Positions 8,057-16,966 of a DNA stretch of 64,000 nt are shown here, piece by piece (the stretch's first letter is position 1; the number at the start of each line of letters is the position of its first letter). The translations under genes were made by a program, and so were the position numbers. The notes beneath the pieces are model-generated. The model did no database searches. It was not told where the DNA came from and was given only the letters and a program-made list of their open reading frames with translations. Source of the DNA: Lusitaniella coriacea LEGE 07157 (GTDB lineage: Bacteria > Cyanobacteriota > Cyanobacteriia > Cyanobacteriales > Spirulinaceae); assembly GCF_015207425.1 (NCBI RefSeq), contig NZ_JADEWZ010000011.1, positions 83,208 to 147,207 of the forward strand, in the 5' to 3' direction.

Positions 8057-8254
8057 ATGGCTACTCAAATATCTTCTCCCGTAACCATTCAGCAAGTTGC
8101 CCAGAACATTTTGTCCTCGCGTCGCATCACGCGCAAAGATCAGAACTTACTAATTTCCCAGTTATCTTCTTCTTCTTTCGATGAAGTAGAAAAGCGATTA
8201 GTCAATCGAGTGTATGAACTTTTACTCAAAGGATTTATTCGCGTTGTGGATTGA
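8057..8254 (+). CDS. Small conserved cyanobacterial protein
   Basis: The 65-aa protein (start MATQISSPVTIQQVAQNILS) has a predicted helical body with RRITRKDQNLLISQL and EVEKRLVNRVYELLLKGFIR. I recognise the type as a conserved short cyanobacterial protein of unknown function but cannot name it. No membrane segment or Cys residues are seen. It lies upstream of ureB but 221 bp away, so co-transcription is doubtful. Confidence 0.65.
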   Translation: MATQISSPVTIQQVAQNILSSRRITRKDQNLLISQLSSSSFDEVEKRLVNRVYELLLKGFIRVVD

Positions 8255-8475
8255 TGGGGATCCCTCGTAACCCACACTAAAATCTGATTAATAATGTGCT
8301 ATTTTTGACCGACACGGAGACTCAGACAAAAGGAGCAGTATTGGCGTTTTCTCCATAATTGCTCTTTGAAGAATAGGATTTTGGCCTCACACCGAGTCGT
8401 TTCTCCTTTAAACTATCCTAGACGCGATCGCGGAATTTAGATCGTTGCATCAACTGAGGAGAATTAAATAGCATT

Positions 8476-8784
8476 ATGATTCCTGGTGAATTAATTGTCC
8501 AAGACGGAGAAATTGAGCTAAATACAGGTCGTCCCACCTTACAAATATCCGTTGCGAATACAGGAGACCGTCCCATTCAAGTGGGTTCCCATTTTCATTT
8601 CTACGAAGTGAATGCCGCCCTGCAATTTAACAGACCTCCTACCAAAGGAATGCGCCTCAACATTCCCGCCGGAACCGCCGTGCGCTTTGAACCCGGAGAC
8701 GAACGCGAAGTCGAGTTAGTTGCGTTGGCAGGCAGCAGGGAGGTTTATGGGTTGAATGGCTTGGTTGATGGGTCGTTGAAGTAG
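8476..8784 (+). CDS. ureB: Urease subunit beta
   Basis: UreB is the small structural beta subunit of nickel urease, which hydrolyses urea to ammonia and carbamate. At 102 aa it has the standard length, and shows [59 protein letters not shown] and a C-terminal [12 protein letters not shown] motif. It has an AGGAG-like RBS. No ureA or accessory gene is adjacent; ureC lies 3.7 kb away on the other strand, so the urease genes are dispersed. Confidence 0.96.
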   Translation: MIPGELIVQDGEIELNTGRPTLQISVANTGDRPIQVGSHFHFYEVNAALQFNRPPTKGMRLNIPAGTAVRFEPGDEREVELVALAGSREVYGLNGLVDGSLK

Positions 8785-8859
8785 TAAACGAAATATCGCG
8801 CTAGATATTTTTAGCTCGAATAATTAATTACGGTGTACCTCATCCAATCGAGACTTGCT

Positions 8860-9867
8860 TTATTCAATTTGCAAAGCAATTTTCCCCATCATTGACCCTA
8901 ACTCTAACGTCCGATGAGCCGCAGCCGCTTCTTGGAGGGGAAACGTTTGACTGAGATGGATCTTTAACTTCCCTTCATCAAACCACGTCGCGCATTGTTC
9001 GAGAATGGACGCTTGATACTCCAACGCCGAAACTAACCCCTGTAGCATTGGCGTTAACATCAACTCTAAACTAATGCGGTGGTTGCGCTGGCGAGCAACC
9101 TTTAAGTTACCGCTTTTCCCGTCGGGTTCGAGAATCGTAACAATGTCCCCGTAAACGCGAACCGCCGGAATCGTGTCATAAAAAGTTTGACTCCCGACAG
9201 TATCAAAAGCTAAATCAACGCCTTTTCCCTCCGTCCAATTCAACGCCGCTTCTGCGAAGTCCGTTTGTTTGTACAAAATTGGCAAATCCGCCCCAAACTG
9301 ACGCACGAGTCGTTCCTTATCCGAAGAACTTACCGTAGTGCAAACTTCAGCACCCTTGAGCTTTGCCAGTTGAATGGCAACATGACCCACGCCACCCGCT
9401 CCCGCATGGATTAGGACTTTCTGCCCCGCTTCGAGCCTCCCTCGGTCGTAGAGGGCTTCCCAGGCAGTAATGAGAACCAAAGGAGCTGCTGCTGCTTCTG
9501 GGAACGAGAGAGATTTGGGTTTCCGGGCAATGAAACGCTCGTCTACAACTGCCCATTGTGCGTAATTTCCCGTTCCTTGTTTGCCTAATCCCCCTTGACA
9601 GAAATATACTTCATCGCCCGGTTTGAATTTGCGAACTGTCGAACCCACTGCTTCGACGATTCCCGCACCATCGCAGCCTAAAATGGCGGGCATTGCGTCG
9701 GGGTAAAAGGTTCCTCGCTGGCGAATTTTGGTATCGATGGGGTTCGTTCCTGCGGCTTTGAGGCGGACGAGGAGTTCTGTGGGTTGCTCGATTTCGGGGT
9801 CTGGCATTTCCTGAAGGTTCAAAACGTCAGGGTTGCCTGGGGTTGTCATTACAATCGCTTTTCCCAT
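8860..9867 (-). CDS. Zinc-free MDR oxidoreductase (quinone oxidoreductase type)
   Basis: The 335-aa medium-chain dehydrogenase/reductase has the GroES-like N-terminal domain (VRLKAAGTNPIDTKIRQRG, GCDGAGIVEAVG) and the Rossmann loop HAGAGGVGHVAIQLAKLKGA. The catalytic and structural zinc ligands of alcohol dehydrogenases are absent, pointing to NADPH-dependent quinone oxidoreductase or enone reductase activity. The ATG at 9867 (MGKAIVMTTPG) gives the normal start. The physiological substrate is unknown. Confidence 0.85.
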   Translation of the reverse strand: MGKAIVMTTPGNPDVLNLQEMPDPEIEQPTELLVRLKAAGTNPIDTKIRQRGTFYPDAMPAILGCDGAGIVEAVGSTVRKFKPGDEVYFCQGGLGKQGTGNYAQWAVVDERFIARKPKSLSFPEAAAAPLVLITAWEALYDRGRLEAGQKVLIHAGAGGVGHVAIQLAKLKGAEVCTTVSSSDKERLVRQFGADLPILYKQTDFAEAALNWTEGKGVDLAFDTVGSQTFYDTIPAVRVYGDIVTILEPDGKSGNLKVARQRNHRISLELMLTPMLQGLVSALEYQASILEQCATWFDEGKLKIHLSQTFPLQEAAAAHRTLELGSMMGKIALQIE

Positions 9868-10017
9868 GTGCTTTATAGCGCTACAAAGTTTAAGAGTACA
9901 CGATTTCACAAGCCATAACCTATAGCTGGTGGGCGATGTCTAGCACTTTAGTATAAATAAATAATCCCATTCAAAGTTGATTTTGAGGGCTGAGTGCTTT
10001 AGGTTAACACAACAAAA

Positions 10018-10043
10018 AAACCTTACTCGCAGGAGTAAGGTTT
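10018..10043 (-). terminator. Rho-independent terminator of the minus-strand DUF4149-like gene
   Basis: AAACCTTACTC, loop, GAGTAAGGTTT form a perfect 11-bp stem with a 4-nt loop. Read on the minus strand the stem is followed by a T-run, 31 bp past the stop of the gene at 10074-10583. Confidence 0.8.
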
Positions 10044-10073
10044 GTTGAAAAATTGCAAAACGAATCAATTGTT

Positions 10074-10583
10074 TTACACCAAAGAGCAGGAATTCCGGTA
10101 ACACCAACGTAGTAGTGTGGCTCCTGCAATCAGCTTGAGGGTTTCTAATAACCAATAGCCACCGTGCAATTCCATCATCGCTGTGGAAAGGCTTTCTGGA
10201 ACCTCAAAGAGATTGAGTTGCAATCCCAAGCTGCTGATCTGCGGTGTCATGATGTAGGTATAGATAATGGCAACGATAATTAAGACCGCAGATAGAGCAA
10301 TGGAACCCTTTTGATGGCGTTGAGGGAGTTCGTGGCGGCGAAAGAGAACTAGAACGCCGGTGAGAACTAAAGCGGCACAAAGTAACTCAACTCGATTGAA
10401 TAAGCCGAAAATTGAGTATCCCGCACTTGCAAATCCGGGTTGTGACATCATGCCTGTTGCAAATAAACTGGGGACAACCACCAAGTCTAAGAGCAAACTA
10501 CCACTTAGCCAGAACCCTAGGGCAAACATTAAAACGGTTTGCCAGTTGACGCGATCGGATGGATTGCTGGAAACAGCATTCAT
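10074..10583 (-). CDS. Four-helix membrane protein, DUF4149-like
   Basis: The 169-aa protein has four predicted transmembrane helices: WQTVLMFALGFWLSGSLLLD, VELLCAALVLTGVLVLF, SIALSAVLIIVAIIYTYIM and YWLLETLKLIAGATLLRW. The arrangement with FNRVELLCA and a MTPQISSLGL loop before the last helix resembles DUF4149/copper-resistance-like membrane proteins. Function is not known. It is monocistronic with its own terminator. Confidence 0.7.
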   Translation of the reverse strand: MNAVSSNPSDRVNWQTVLMFALGFWLSGSLLLDLVVVPSLFATGMMSQPGFASAGYSIFGLFNRVELLCAALVLTGVLVLFRRHELPQRHQKGSIALSAVLIIVAIIYTYIMTPQISSLGLQLNLFEVPESLSTAMMELHGGYWLLETLKLIAGATLLRWCYRNSCSLV

Positions 10584-10735
10584 ACTCTCCCTCCTTGTAC
10601 TTGGTACTTGACTACTTTCAGCTTAACCAATATTCTGGGCAGGAAATGTCAAAAAACATGAAGATTAGCGGTAAGTAAAGTTAAGTTGGAGATTTGGTAA
10701 ATTTGACATTGCTGTGAAAATTGCACGCTTCAGAT

Positions 10736-12022
10736 ATGAACGCATCATCCCATTCAGTCTTATCGCTCTATAAACTCGCTCAAGGTGAAGGAGTTTTGCC
10801 TTCTGTACTCGGCGAGACAACGTTGAGCAGCTTGGTGGGAGCGTTTGTCGATCTCGCGATCGCGCACTCTTGCCAAACCGATTTTTGGCTCAAACTCACT
10901 CCACAAGATGGTTGGTGGTCGGAGATCGAACGCTATCAAGAAGAGTGCGAAAACTCCGGTGGAATTCATTTTTGCCGAGAGGCGAGCGTGCCGCTTCCCC
11001 AAAGTTCTCAACAGCTTGTCTCGGTGCAACTTCAAGCGGGAACGTTGAGGGAGGATGAGTCTTTTCTTCTGCTGCTTTCGCCACAGTTCTCCGGACTGCT
11101 CGTCACCCAATATTCAAGCCATTCAGAGCGAGGAAAAGTACTTTGCCTTTTTGAAGCGTCCGCGATCGCGCGAGTCATCACCGGACTGCAATCCGCGATC
11201 GCGCCGGAAAAATTTAAATCGAGTCTGGCAAATCTCCCCCTCCCCCCAACCAATAGTTCGTCGATCGCGCAACTGCTGCTCAACCAAGCCCAACGCGCGG
11301 AACAGTTAACGACAACCCTTTCTGACCCGCAACCCAACCAACGGAAAGACGAGTTTTTCAACCAAGGGTTGCAGGAATTAAGTACGACCTTAACCCACTT
11401 CAAAACAGCACTGAGTCTTCTAGGCGCACCGTCCCTCAAAGCGCCACAACGCCAGCGCTATCTAGAAATGCTGCAACGGGAGTGCGATCGTCAAAATGCC
11501 TTGATTTGCGGAATGCGTTCTTTCATTGAATTAGAAACGCTCTCAGAAGAAGCAACCGCCGTTCGACTTTCAAATTTTGTCCCCGGTATTGTCAGTACCT
11601 ATCAGCCTCTGGCAATGGAAAAAGGCATCCAACTGGGCTACACGATCCCGGCTGAATTGCCTCCTGTTGGCTGTCCGGCAAACTGGCTTCAGCAGATCGT
11701 GGTCAACCTGCTCAACAACAGTCTTCTGTTCACTCCTCCTCAAGGACAAGTTTCAGTTCGCGCATCGCTCAAAGGAAAACAGATCGAGCTGGTTTTCAAG
11801 GATACGGGAATTGGGATTGCACCGGGCGAAGTAAACAAAATCTTTGAGAATTTTTATCGCGGACGGAACAATCTATCGGAGACAAATTCTGGCGCGGGTT
11901 TGGGATTGACTAGCGTTCAACAGCTTTTGAGGCGTTGTGGCGGCTCTATTTCTGTTACCAGTCAACCCGATCGCGGATCGACGTTTACGGTATTGCTCCC
12001 CATTGCTAAATCGCAAGGTTAA
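10736..12022 (+). CDS. Sensor histidine kinase
   Basis: The 428-aa soluble kinase has an N-terminal sensor region (1-165) that looks like a DICT-type or GAF-like input domain; it is not clearly assigned. A dimerisation helix with the likely phospho-acceptor His (LSTTLTHFKTAL, about 218) follows, then a HATPase domain: N box QQIVVNLLNNSLLF, G1 KDTGIGIAPGEV, G2 SGAGLGLTSV. There is no membrane segment, so it is cytosolic. No response regulator is adjacent. The ATG at 10736 is preferred over an upstream TTG. It converges on the next gene with zero spacing (TAATTA shared by the two stops). Confidence 0.85.
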   Translation: MNASSHSVLSLYKLAQGEGVLPSVLGETTLSSLVGAFVDLAIAHSCQTDFWLKLTPQDGWWSEIERYQEECENSGGIHFCREASVPLPQSSQQLVSVQLQAGTLREDESFLLLLSPQFSGLLVTQYSSHSERGKVLCLFEASAIARVITGLQSAIAPEKFKSSLANLPLPPTNSSSIAQLLLNQAQRAEQLTTTLSDPQPNQRKDEFFNQGLQELSTTLTHFKTALSLLGAPSLKAPQRQRYLEMLQRECDRQNALICGMRSFIELETLSEEATAVRLSNFVPGIVSTYQPLAMEKGIQLGYTIPAELPPVGCPANWLQQIVVNLLNNSLLFTPPQGQVSVRASLKGKQIELVFKDTGIGIAPGEVNKIFENFYRGRNNLSETNSGAGLGLTSVQQLLRRCGGSISVTSQPDRGSTFTVLLPIAKSQG

Positions 12023-12274
12023 TTACAAATTCGATTCGCTCTCCGGTGCAATTTCAAGCCCTGTCTGGCGAATTTGAGGGGTTTTGGGGATCAAATCTTT
12101 CAGTTCGTCAATCTGTACGCCAATCCCGTCGCAGGCTTCTGTTAGAGCATTGCGAAAACTTTCCAAATCTTCGCCATAGCCGCACAATCGGGCTGTGGTT
12201 TCAATTCCTTGTTTGGCATTCGCTCTCGCGCAGTCAATTAAAGCGTTTCCTGTCAAGGGTTGAGATGCGGTCAT
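12023..12274 (-). CDS. Small conserved hypothetical protein
   Basis: The 83-aa protein (MTASQPLTGNALIDCARANA) is helical and acidic with ETTARLCGYGEDLESFRNAL and ends in a Pro/Glu/Ser-rich tail. A strong GGAGGAG RBS precedes the ATG. I do not recognise a named family. Its stop directly abuts the stop of the convergent histidine kinase gene. Confidence 0.7.
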   Translation of the reverse strand: MTASQPLTGNALIDCARANAKQGIETTARLCGYGEDLESFRNALTEACDGIGVQIDELKDLIPKTPQIRQTGLEIAPESESNL

Positions 12275-12380
12275 GGGACTCCTCCGTTATAGATTTTTAC
12301 TGCTCGGATCTTCGATCTTTTCTATTGTCTCTCCTCATTGTCGCTAAATCTACGTTGGAGTGGGTCATTTCAGTTATCAA

Positions 12381-12415
12381 AATAGGGAATAGGGAATAGG
12401 TAACAGGGAACAGGG
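12381..12415. repeat. Heptamer tandem repeat (AGGGAAT / AGGGAAC)
   Basis: Five degenerate units of the AGGGAAT/AGGGAAC type in tandem. The same unit occurs at 2598-2622, 22663-22679, 53603-53632 and 63916-63930. This resembles the short tandemly repeated repetitive sequences known from cyanobacteria. Confidence 0.7.
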
Positions 12416-12513
12416 GCAAACCTACGCCGACCACAAAGAAAGGGAGAAAATGACCGATCCCTGACTGCTGATGGCGATAACTTAGCCAAGTAGGATAGTT
12501 TATCGATCGCGCT

Positions 12514-14223
12514 CTAAAACAAAAAGTAGCGCTGTGCCATTGGCAAAACGGTTGCGGGTTCGCAGGTGAGTAGCTCTCCGTCGGCGCGAACTTCGTAGGT
12601 TTCGGGATCGACTTCAATTTTTGGGAGAGCATTGTTGAGCTTCAAATCCCGCTTGCCGATTTTGCGCGTATTGGAGACGGCGGCGATTGTTTTTTGCAGG
12701 TTGAGTTGTTGGGAAATGCCGGCGTTGAGGGCGGCTTGAGAAACGAAGGTCAGAGAGGTTGGCGCGATCGCGCCTCCAAAACTACCAAACATCGGACGCA
12801 TATGAATCGGTTGTGGGGTGGGAATGCTGGCGTTGGCATCGCCCATTTGCGCCCAGGCAATTAACCCTCCTTTAATCACAATCTCCGGTTTCACGCCGAA
12901 AAAAGCGGGTTTCCAGAGGCATAAATCTGCGAGTTTCCCTTCCTCCACCGAACCGACAAAATCAGCAATTCCGTGGGTAATTGCAGGGTTGATCGTATAT
13001 TTCGCCACGTAGCGCTTGGCTCGAAAATTATCGTTGCGATCTGAGTCTTCGGAAAGATGCCCGAACTGTACTTTCATTTTATGGGCGGTTTGCCAAGTGC
13101 GAATAATCGTTTCGCCCACTCGTCCCATTGCTTGGGAGTCTGAGGCAATCGTACTAAATGCCCCGCGATCGTGCAAAATATCTTCTGCGGCGATAGTTTC
13201 CCGGCGAATGCGCGACTCGGCAAAGGCAACATCTTCGGGAATGCTCTTATCGAGGTGATGGCAGACCATGAGCATATCCAAATGCTCTTCCAGGGTATTC
13301 ATCGTGTAAGGACGGGTGGGATTGGTGGAGGAGGGCAGCACGTTGGCTTCGCCGCACACTCGAATAATATCCGGGGCGTGTCCCCCCCCAGCGCCTTCGG
13401 TGTGGTAGGTGTGGATCGCGCGGTTTTTAAAGGCTGCAATCGTATTTTCCACAAATCCCGCTTCATTAAGGGTGTCGGTGTGGATGGCAACCTGTACGTC
13501 ATACTCATCCGCAACGCTGAGGCAGGTATCAATTGCGGCGGGGGTGGTTCCCCAATCTTCGTGCAGTTTCAAACCCATTGCCCCTGCTAGAATTTGTTCT
13601 CTCAATCCTTCGGGTTTGCTGCTATTTCCTTTGCCCAAAAAGCCCAAATTCATCGGGAAAGCTTCTGCTGCTTGCAACATTCGATAGATATTCCAGGCAC
13701 CGGGGGTGCAAGTCGTGGCGTTGGTTCCCGTTGCTGGGCCCGTTCCGCCACCAATCATCGTGGTAATTCCCGACGCGATCGCGGTTTCGATTTGTTGGGG
13801 ACAAATAAAATGAATGTGGGAGTCAATTCCCCCCGCAGTGAGAATCATTCCTTCCCCCGCGATCGCCTCCGTTGCAGGGCCGATAATAATATCTACATTG
13901 TCCTGAATGTGAGGATTGCCCGCTTTGCCAATTTTTTGAATTTTGCCGTCTTTAATGCCCACATCTGCCTTAACGATGCCCCACCAATCCAAAATGAGCG
14001 CATTGGTTATTACTGCGTCCACCGCACCCGCCTCGCGGGAAATCGGGGACTGTCCCATACCATCGCGGATCACCTTCCCGCCGCCAAATTTGACCTCATC
14101 GCCGTAGGTGGTGAAATCCCGCTCCACTTCTATTATTAGATCGGTATCTGCAAGGCGCACGCGATCGCGCGTCGTCGGTCCATAGGTTTCAGCGTAAGCG
14201 CGGCGATCCATTCGATAGCTCAT
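12514..14223 (-). CDS. ureC: Urease subunit alpha
   Basis: UreC is the catalytic subunit of nickel urease. The 569-aa protein shows [14 protein letters not shown] (nickel-binding His pair), [16 protein letters not shown] with the Lys that is carbamylated, [30 protein letters not shown] and the flap [20 protein letters not shown]. The N-terminus [16 protein letters not shown] is standard and length is normal. It is separated from ureB and no accessory genes (ureD-G) are in the window. Confidence 0.97.
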   Translation of the reverse strand: MSYRMDRRAYAETYGPTTRDRVRLADTDLIIEVERDFTTYGDEVKFGGGKVIRDGMGQSPISREAGAVDAVITNALILDWWGIVKADVGIKDGKIQKIGKAGNPHIQDNVDIIIGPATEAIAGEGMILTAGGIDSHIHFICPQQIETAIASGITTMIGGGTGPATGTNATTCTPGAWNIYRMLQAAEAFPMNLGFLGKGNSSKPEGLREQILAGAMGLKLHEDWGTTPAAIDTCLSVADEYDVQVAIHTDTLNEAGFVENTIAAFKNRAIHTYHTEGAGGGHAPDIIRVCGEANVLPSSTNPTRPYTMNTLEEHLDMLMVCHHLDKSIPEDVAFAESRIRRETIAAEDILHDRGAFSTIASDSQAMGRVGETIIRTWQTAHKMKVQFGHLSEDSDRNDNFRAKRYVAKYTINPAITHGIADFVGSVEEGKLADLCLWKPAFFGVKPEIVIKGGLIAWAQMGDANASIPTPQPIHMRPMFGSFGGAIAPTSLTFVSQAALNAGISQQLNLQKTIAAVSNTRKIGKRDLKLNNALPKIEVDPETYEVRADGELLTCEPATVLPMAQRYFLF

Positions 14224-14300
14224 AATTTCTCCTCAATTCCAGGCAGAACGGGCGATTTCCCACAAATAATGTATCAGAGAACGCGATCTTGAAATTATGA

Positions 14301-14330
14301 AAAAGGACAGTCCGCGATCGCAGACTGCCC
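14301..14330 (-). terminator. Terminator with a HIP1 site at its centre
   Basis: GGACAGTCC and AGACTGCCC flank a central GCGATCGC. On the minus strand this gives a nearly perfect stem followed by TTTTTC, 26 bp beyond the stop of the CsbD-like gene at 14356. The HIP1 palindrome itself forms the top of the hairpin. Confidence 0.75.
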
Positions 14331-14355
14331 AAAATTATTGATGTAACTTCAAAGC

Positions 14356-14808
14356 TTACCGATCGAATAAATCTTCCGCAGAATCTCTCAAGTCTTTTGC
14401 CGACTCTTTAATATTGGAACCTACCTCGTCCGCTTTATTTTTGACTGTACCAATATCTTTCTGTGCTTTACCTTTAGCTTGTTGAGCTGCGCCTTCAACC
14501 TGCCGCGCCGCACCTTCAACGCCGTCAAATTCTCCCTGCACCTTACCGGCATTCCGCTTTACCGTACCAATATCCTGTTCTGCCTTGCCCTCAATTTTAT
14601 CCGTTGTCCCCGCACCAAAAATTTTATTAAGGGGATTTGAATCTGCCATAACTAAAGGTACGCGATCGACCGTTAGAGCATTCGCAGGGGCAGCCCAACT
14701 GAAGCCTACACCCATCCCAGTCAATGTCAGAATCGCTACTGACAAACAAATTGACAATAACTTTTGAGTGCGACGTAAAACTTTTTCGATCGAACTTTTC
14801 AAACTCAT
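14356..14808 (-). CDS. Exported or membrane-anchored CsbD-like protein
   Basis: The 150-aa protein has a basic N-terminus and one hydrophobic segment (LLSICLSVAILTLTGMGVGF, about 18-37) with an AxA-like site (PANALT), so it is exported or anchored. The remainder contains CsbD-type amphipathic repeats (TTDKIEGKAEQDIGTVKRNA and KAQKDIGTVKNKADEVGSNI) rich in Ala, Lys and Glu. CsbD proteins are general-stress proteins of unclear mechanism. It is divergent from two soluble CsbD genes 416 bp away. Confidence 0.75.
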   Translation of the reverse strand: MSLKSSIEKVLRRTQKLLSICLSVAILTLTGMGVGFSWAAPANALTVDRVPLVMADSNPLNKIFGAGTTDKIEGKAEQDIGTVKRNAGKVQGEFDGVEGAARQVEGAAQQAKGKAQKDIGTVKNKADEVGSNIKESAKDLRDSAEDLFDR

Positions 14809-15224
14809 TTCAAATTCCTCTTAATGGTTTCATTAAACTTCTGTTATATAGGTATCTCTCAAAAATTGTAATTTTGTATTCACTCAAAAGGCAGATTTCT
14901 TTTTATTTGTATTATTCTTTTTATATCTATCCTTTGATAGATTCGTGTTTCGCTTTGTGTTTTAGGTCACAGTTTTTTAGGGAAACGATAGTGTTTTCCA
15001 AAATCATGAAGTACTAACTTTTTCCTCGCCAGGAAAAGGTGTGCCTTACCAGAGCAAGAATTACTATATATCCATCAGCGTTCCTTTGAGTTGCTCGTTC
15101 AATTCTACCTAAAGATAGAAGCTATCTCTTCTCACTCTTCGCTAATCTGTAAAACGTAAGAATTAAGTTCTCAAGACAACTAAGAACTTATTCAAATTTA
15201 TTCAATAATTAGAGGTATCCTCAC
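14809..15224. other. AT-rich divergent spacer between CsbD genes
   Basis: This 416-bp spacer separates the minus-strand CsbD-like gene from the plus-strand CsbD pair. It is AT-rich and I see no open frame of interest. It must hold promoters for both directions, but no motif stands out clearly enough to assign. Confidence 0.5.
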
Positions 15225-15407
15225 ATGAGTATTGAAGATCGCGCCAAAGCCACAGCTAAAAACATCGAAGGTAAAGCTCAAGAAGCAGTAGGGGAAGTAA
15301 CTGGCGACCCCAAAGATAAAGCTGAAGGTAAAGCCAAGCAAGCTGAAGCACAAACTCAGCACGCAGTAGAAGACGCAAAAGATCAAGTCAAAAAGGCGGT
15401 TGACTAA
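15225..15407 (+). CDS. CsbD-family stress protein (copy 1)
   Basis: The 60-aa protein is a canonical CsbD: MSIEDRAKATAKNIEGKAQE, then AVGEVTGDPKDKAEGKAKQA and a charged helical end. It is highly hydrophilic and Lys/Glu/Ala-rich, without Cys or aromatic residues. CsbD was defined as a sigma-B-dependent stress protein in Bacillus; its molecular role is unknown. The next gene (15521) is a tandem duplicate. Confidence 0.9.
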   Translation: MSIEDRAKATAKNIEGKAQEAVGEVTGDPKDKAEGKAKQAEAQTQHAVEDAKDQVKKAVD

Positions 15408-15438
15408 TTCTCCGTCTGATTTTTCTGTCGTGTGTTTT

Positions 15439-15481
15439 GGCGGGGCTTATATTTGAGCTTTACTGGGCAAAAAGCCCCGCC
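15439..15481. terminator. Hairpin between the two CsbD genes
   Basis: GGCGGGGCTT (15439-15448) pairs with AAGCCCCGCC (15472-15481) to give a 10-bp stem with a 23-nt loop. No T-run follows immediately, so it may be an attenuating or mRNA-stabilising hairpin rather than a full terminator. Confidence 0.5.
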
Positions 15482-15520
15482 TCGACACATTATTTTTTTA
15501 TAAAAAAGGAGCAAAGACTG

Positions 15521-15703
15521 ATGAGTATAGAAAATCGAGCAGAAGCAACCGCTAAAAATATTCAAGGTAAGGCTCAAGAAATCATTGGGGAAATCACAGG
15601 CGATCCTCAAGATAAAGCAGAAGGTCAAGCGAAACAAGCTGAAGCACAAGCCAAACACATGGTTGAAAATGTCAAAGATAAAATCAAGAAATCGATTGAT
15701 TAA
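15521..15703 (+). CDS. CsbD-family stress protein (copy 2)
   Basis: The 60-aa protein MSIENRAEATAKNIQGKAQE is a near-repeat of the upstream CsbD along its full length, with similar DNA, so the two arose by tandem duplication. The ATG at 15521 has a good RBS (AAAGGAGC). The frame extends further upstream but that part is not CsbD-like. Confidence 0.9.
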   Translation: MSIENRAEATAKNIQGKAQEIIGEITGDPQDKAEGQAKQAEAQAKHMVENVKDKIKKSID

Positions 15704-15765
15704 TTAAGCAAATCTGTTTTAGTCAATGGCTTATCCCCTCCTGGGGGAGAGTATCGTAAAATAAG

Positions 15766-15809
15766 AGCAGGGCTACTTTATGGGAATATCCTATGGTAGC
15801 TCTGCTTTT
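15766..15809 (+). terminator. Terminator after the CsbD pair
   Basis: AGCAGGGCTAC and GTAGCTCTGCT pair over 11 bp (one G-U) around a 19-nt loop, and TTTTA follows. It lies 62 bp past the second CsbD stop and 30 bp before the next ATG. Confidence 0.75.
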
Positions 15810-15838
15810 ATAAATCCTTGAAATCTAAGGCATTTGAC

Positions 15839-16966
15839 ATGGTTGCCACACCAGAAAGAACGGAACAAGCCTCTCAAACAACTCCAGGGAAAGATCGCGT
15901 GGCTGTTTTGCTCATGGGATATGGGGAAGTTGAAAGCTACGATGACTTTGCTAACTATAACGAGCAAGCATTAAATCTACTCACTGCAAAGTTTGCCCCC
16001 GTACCCACTTGGATTTATCCCCCCCTTGCTAAGTTACTCGCGATCTTTGACCTACACGAATGGAGTCATCAACACGGCAATTTCATCTCGCCGCACAACA
16101 AAATTTTTGAAGCTCAAAGAGCGGGCATTGAAAAAAACTTACAACAAACTTGGGGCGATCGCGTCCAAGTTTTCAAAGCCTTTAACTTTTGTCAGCCTTT
16201 CCTTCCCCATCAAGTTCTCGCCCAAATCAAAGAACAAGGATTCGACAAAATCCTGATCTATCCCCTTCTCGTCGTCGATTCTATTTTCACCAGCGGTATT
16301 GCTGTCGAACAAGTCAATAACGCTCTCACACAGCTTGCTGACGGCGAGGAACATTGGCTCAAAGGCACGCGCTACATTCCCTCGTTTTACGACGAATCGG
16401 CATACATCGATTTGATGGCGCAGATGGTGGAAGAAAAAATCCAGCAGGATTTAGCCGCCGCGCATTTACCCTCCCAAATCGGGATTGTCCTGATGAATCA
16501 CGGCTGTCCCCACAAAGCGAAAGGATTCACCTCCGGAGTCGCTGAAAGCGAAGCGCTTTACGATCGCGTGCGCGATAAACTCATCAATAAATATCCTCTC
16601 ATCTCCGTTGGTTGGCTCAACCACGACACCCCCTTAATCGATTGGACGCAACCTCACGCAGAACTCGCCGCCAAAAACTTGATTGATTTGGGTGCAACCG
16701 CTATCGTCATGATGCCCATTGGTTTTGCCACAGAAAATCACGAAACTCTGCTCGACGTTCACCATATTATTCACCACCTCCAACGCAAGCATTCTAAAAT
16801 TAGCTATGTGCAGATGGAGTGCGTTAACGATCGCGCGGAATTTTTAAAAATGGCAGCAGACTGGGCGAATCCTCAAATTGAGGCACTTTTATCTGAAGAA
16901 GGAATGGCAGTGAACGGGCAACTTGCTTCGACAAACCACAACCATCATCATCACCACCATCACTAA
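15839..16966 (+). CDS. Ferrochelatase-like protein with a C-terminal poly-His tail
   Basis: The 375-aa protein belongs to the ferrochelatase/type II chelatase fold: VAVLLMGYGEVESYDDFANY at the start, a second half with IGIVLMNHGCPHKAKGFTSG (His replacing the usual HGxP context) and MMPIGFATENHETLLDVHHI with the conserved E. Ferrochelatases insert iron into protoporphyrin IX. This one is divergent from HemH and lacks the cyanobacterial C-terminal chlorophyll-binding-like helix. The last residues are NHNHHHHHHH, a native metal-binding tail like those of some CbiX or nickel/cobalt proteins. Substrate metal and tetrapyrrole are unknown. The ATG at 15839 is preferred over an upstream TTG. Confidence 0.75.
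   Translation: MVATPERTEQASQTTPGKDRVAVLLMGYGEVESYDDFANYNEQALNLLTAKFAPVPTWIYPPLAKLLAIFDLHEWSHQHGNFISPHNKIFEAQRAGIEKNLQQTWGDRVQVFKAFNFCQPFLPHQVLAQIKEQGFDKILIYPLLVVDSIFTSGIAVEQVNNALTQLADGEEHWLKGTRYIPSFYDESAYIDLMAQMVEEKIQQDLAAAHLPSQIGIVLMNHGCPHKAKGFTSGVAESEALYDRVRDKLINKYPLISVGWLNHDTPLIDWTQPHAELAAKNLIDLGATAIVMMPIGFATENHETLLDVHHIIHHLQRKHSKISYVQMECVNDRAEFLKMAADWANPQIEALLSEEGMAVNGQLASTNHNHHHHHHH

Noticed and set aside
8057..8254. Small gene before ureB as ureA
   Set aside because: The sequence lacks UreA motifs (LTPQE..., KARGLKLNYPEA), and is far too short (UreA is about 100 aa).
12381..12415. Tandem AGGGAAT/AGGGAAC units as a CRISPR array
   Set aside because: Units are 7 bp with no unique spacers; similar runs occur at several loci. 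This is a heptamer repeat.
13171..14139. Long plus-strand frames opposite ureC
   Set aside because: Shadow frames; ureC is unambiguous on the minus strand.
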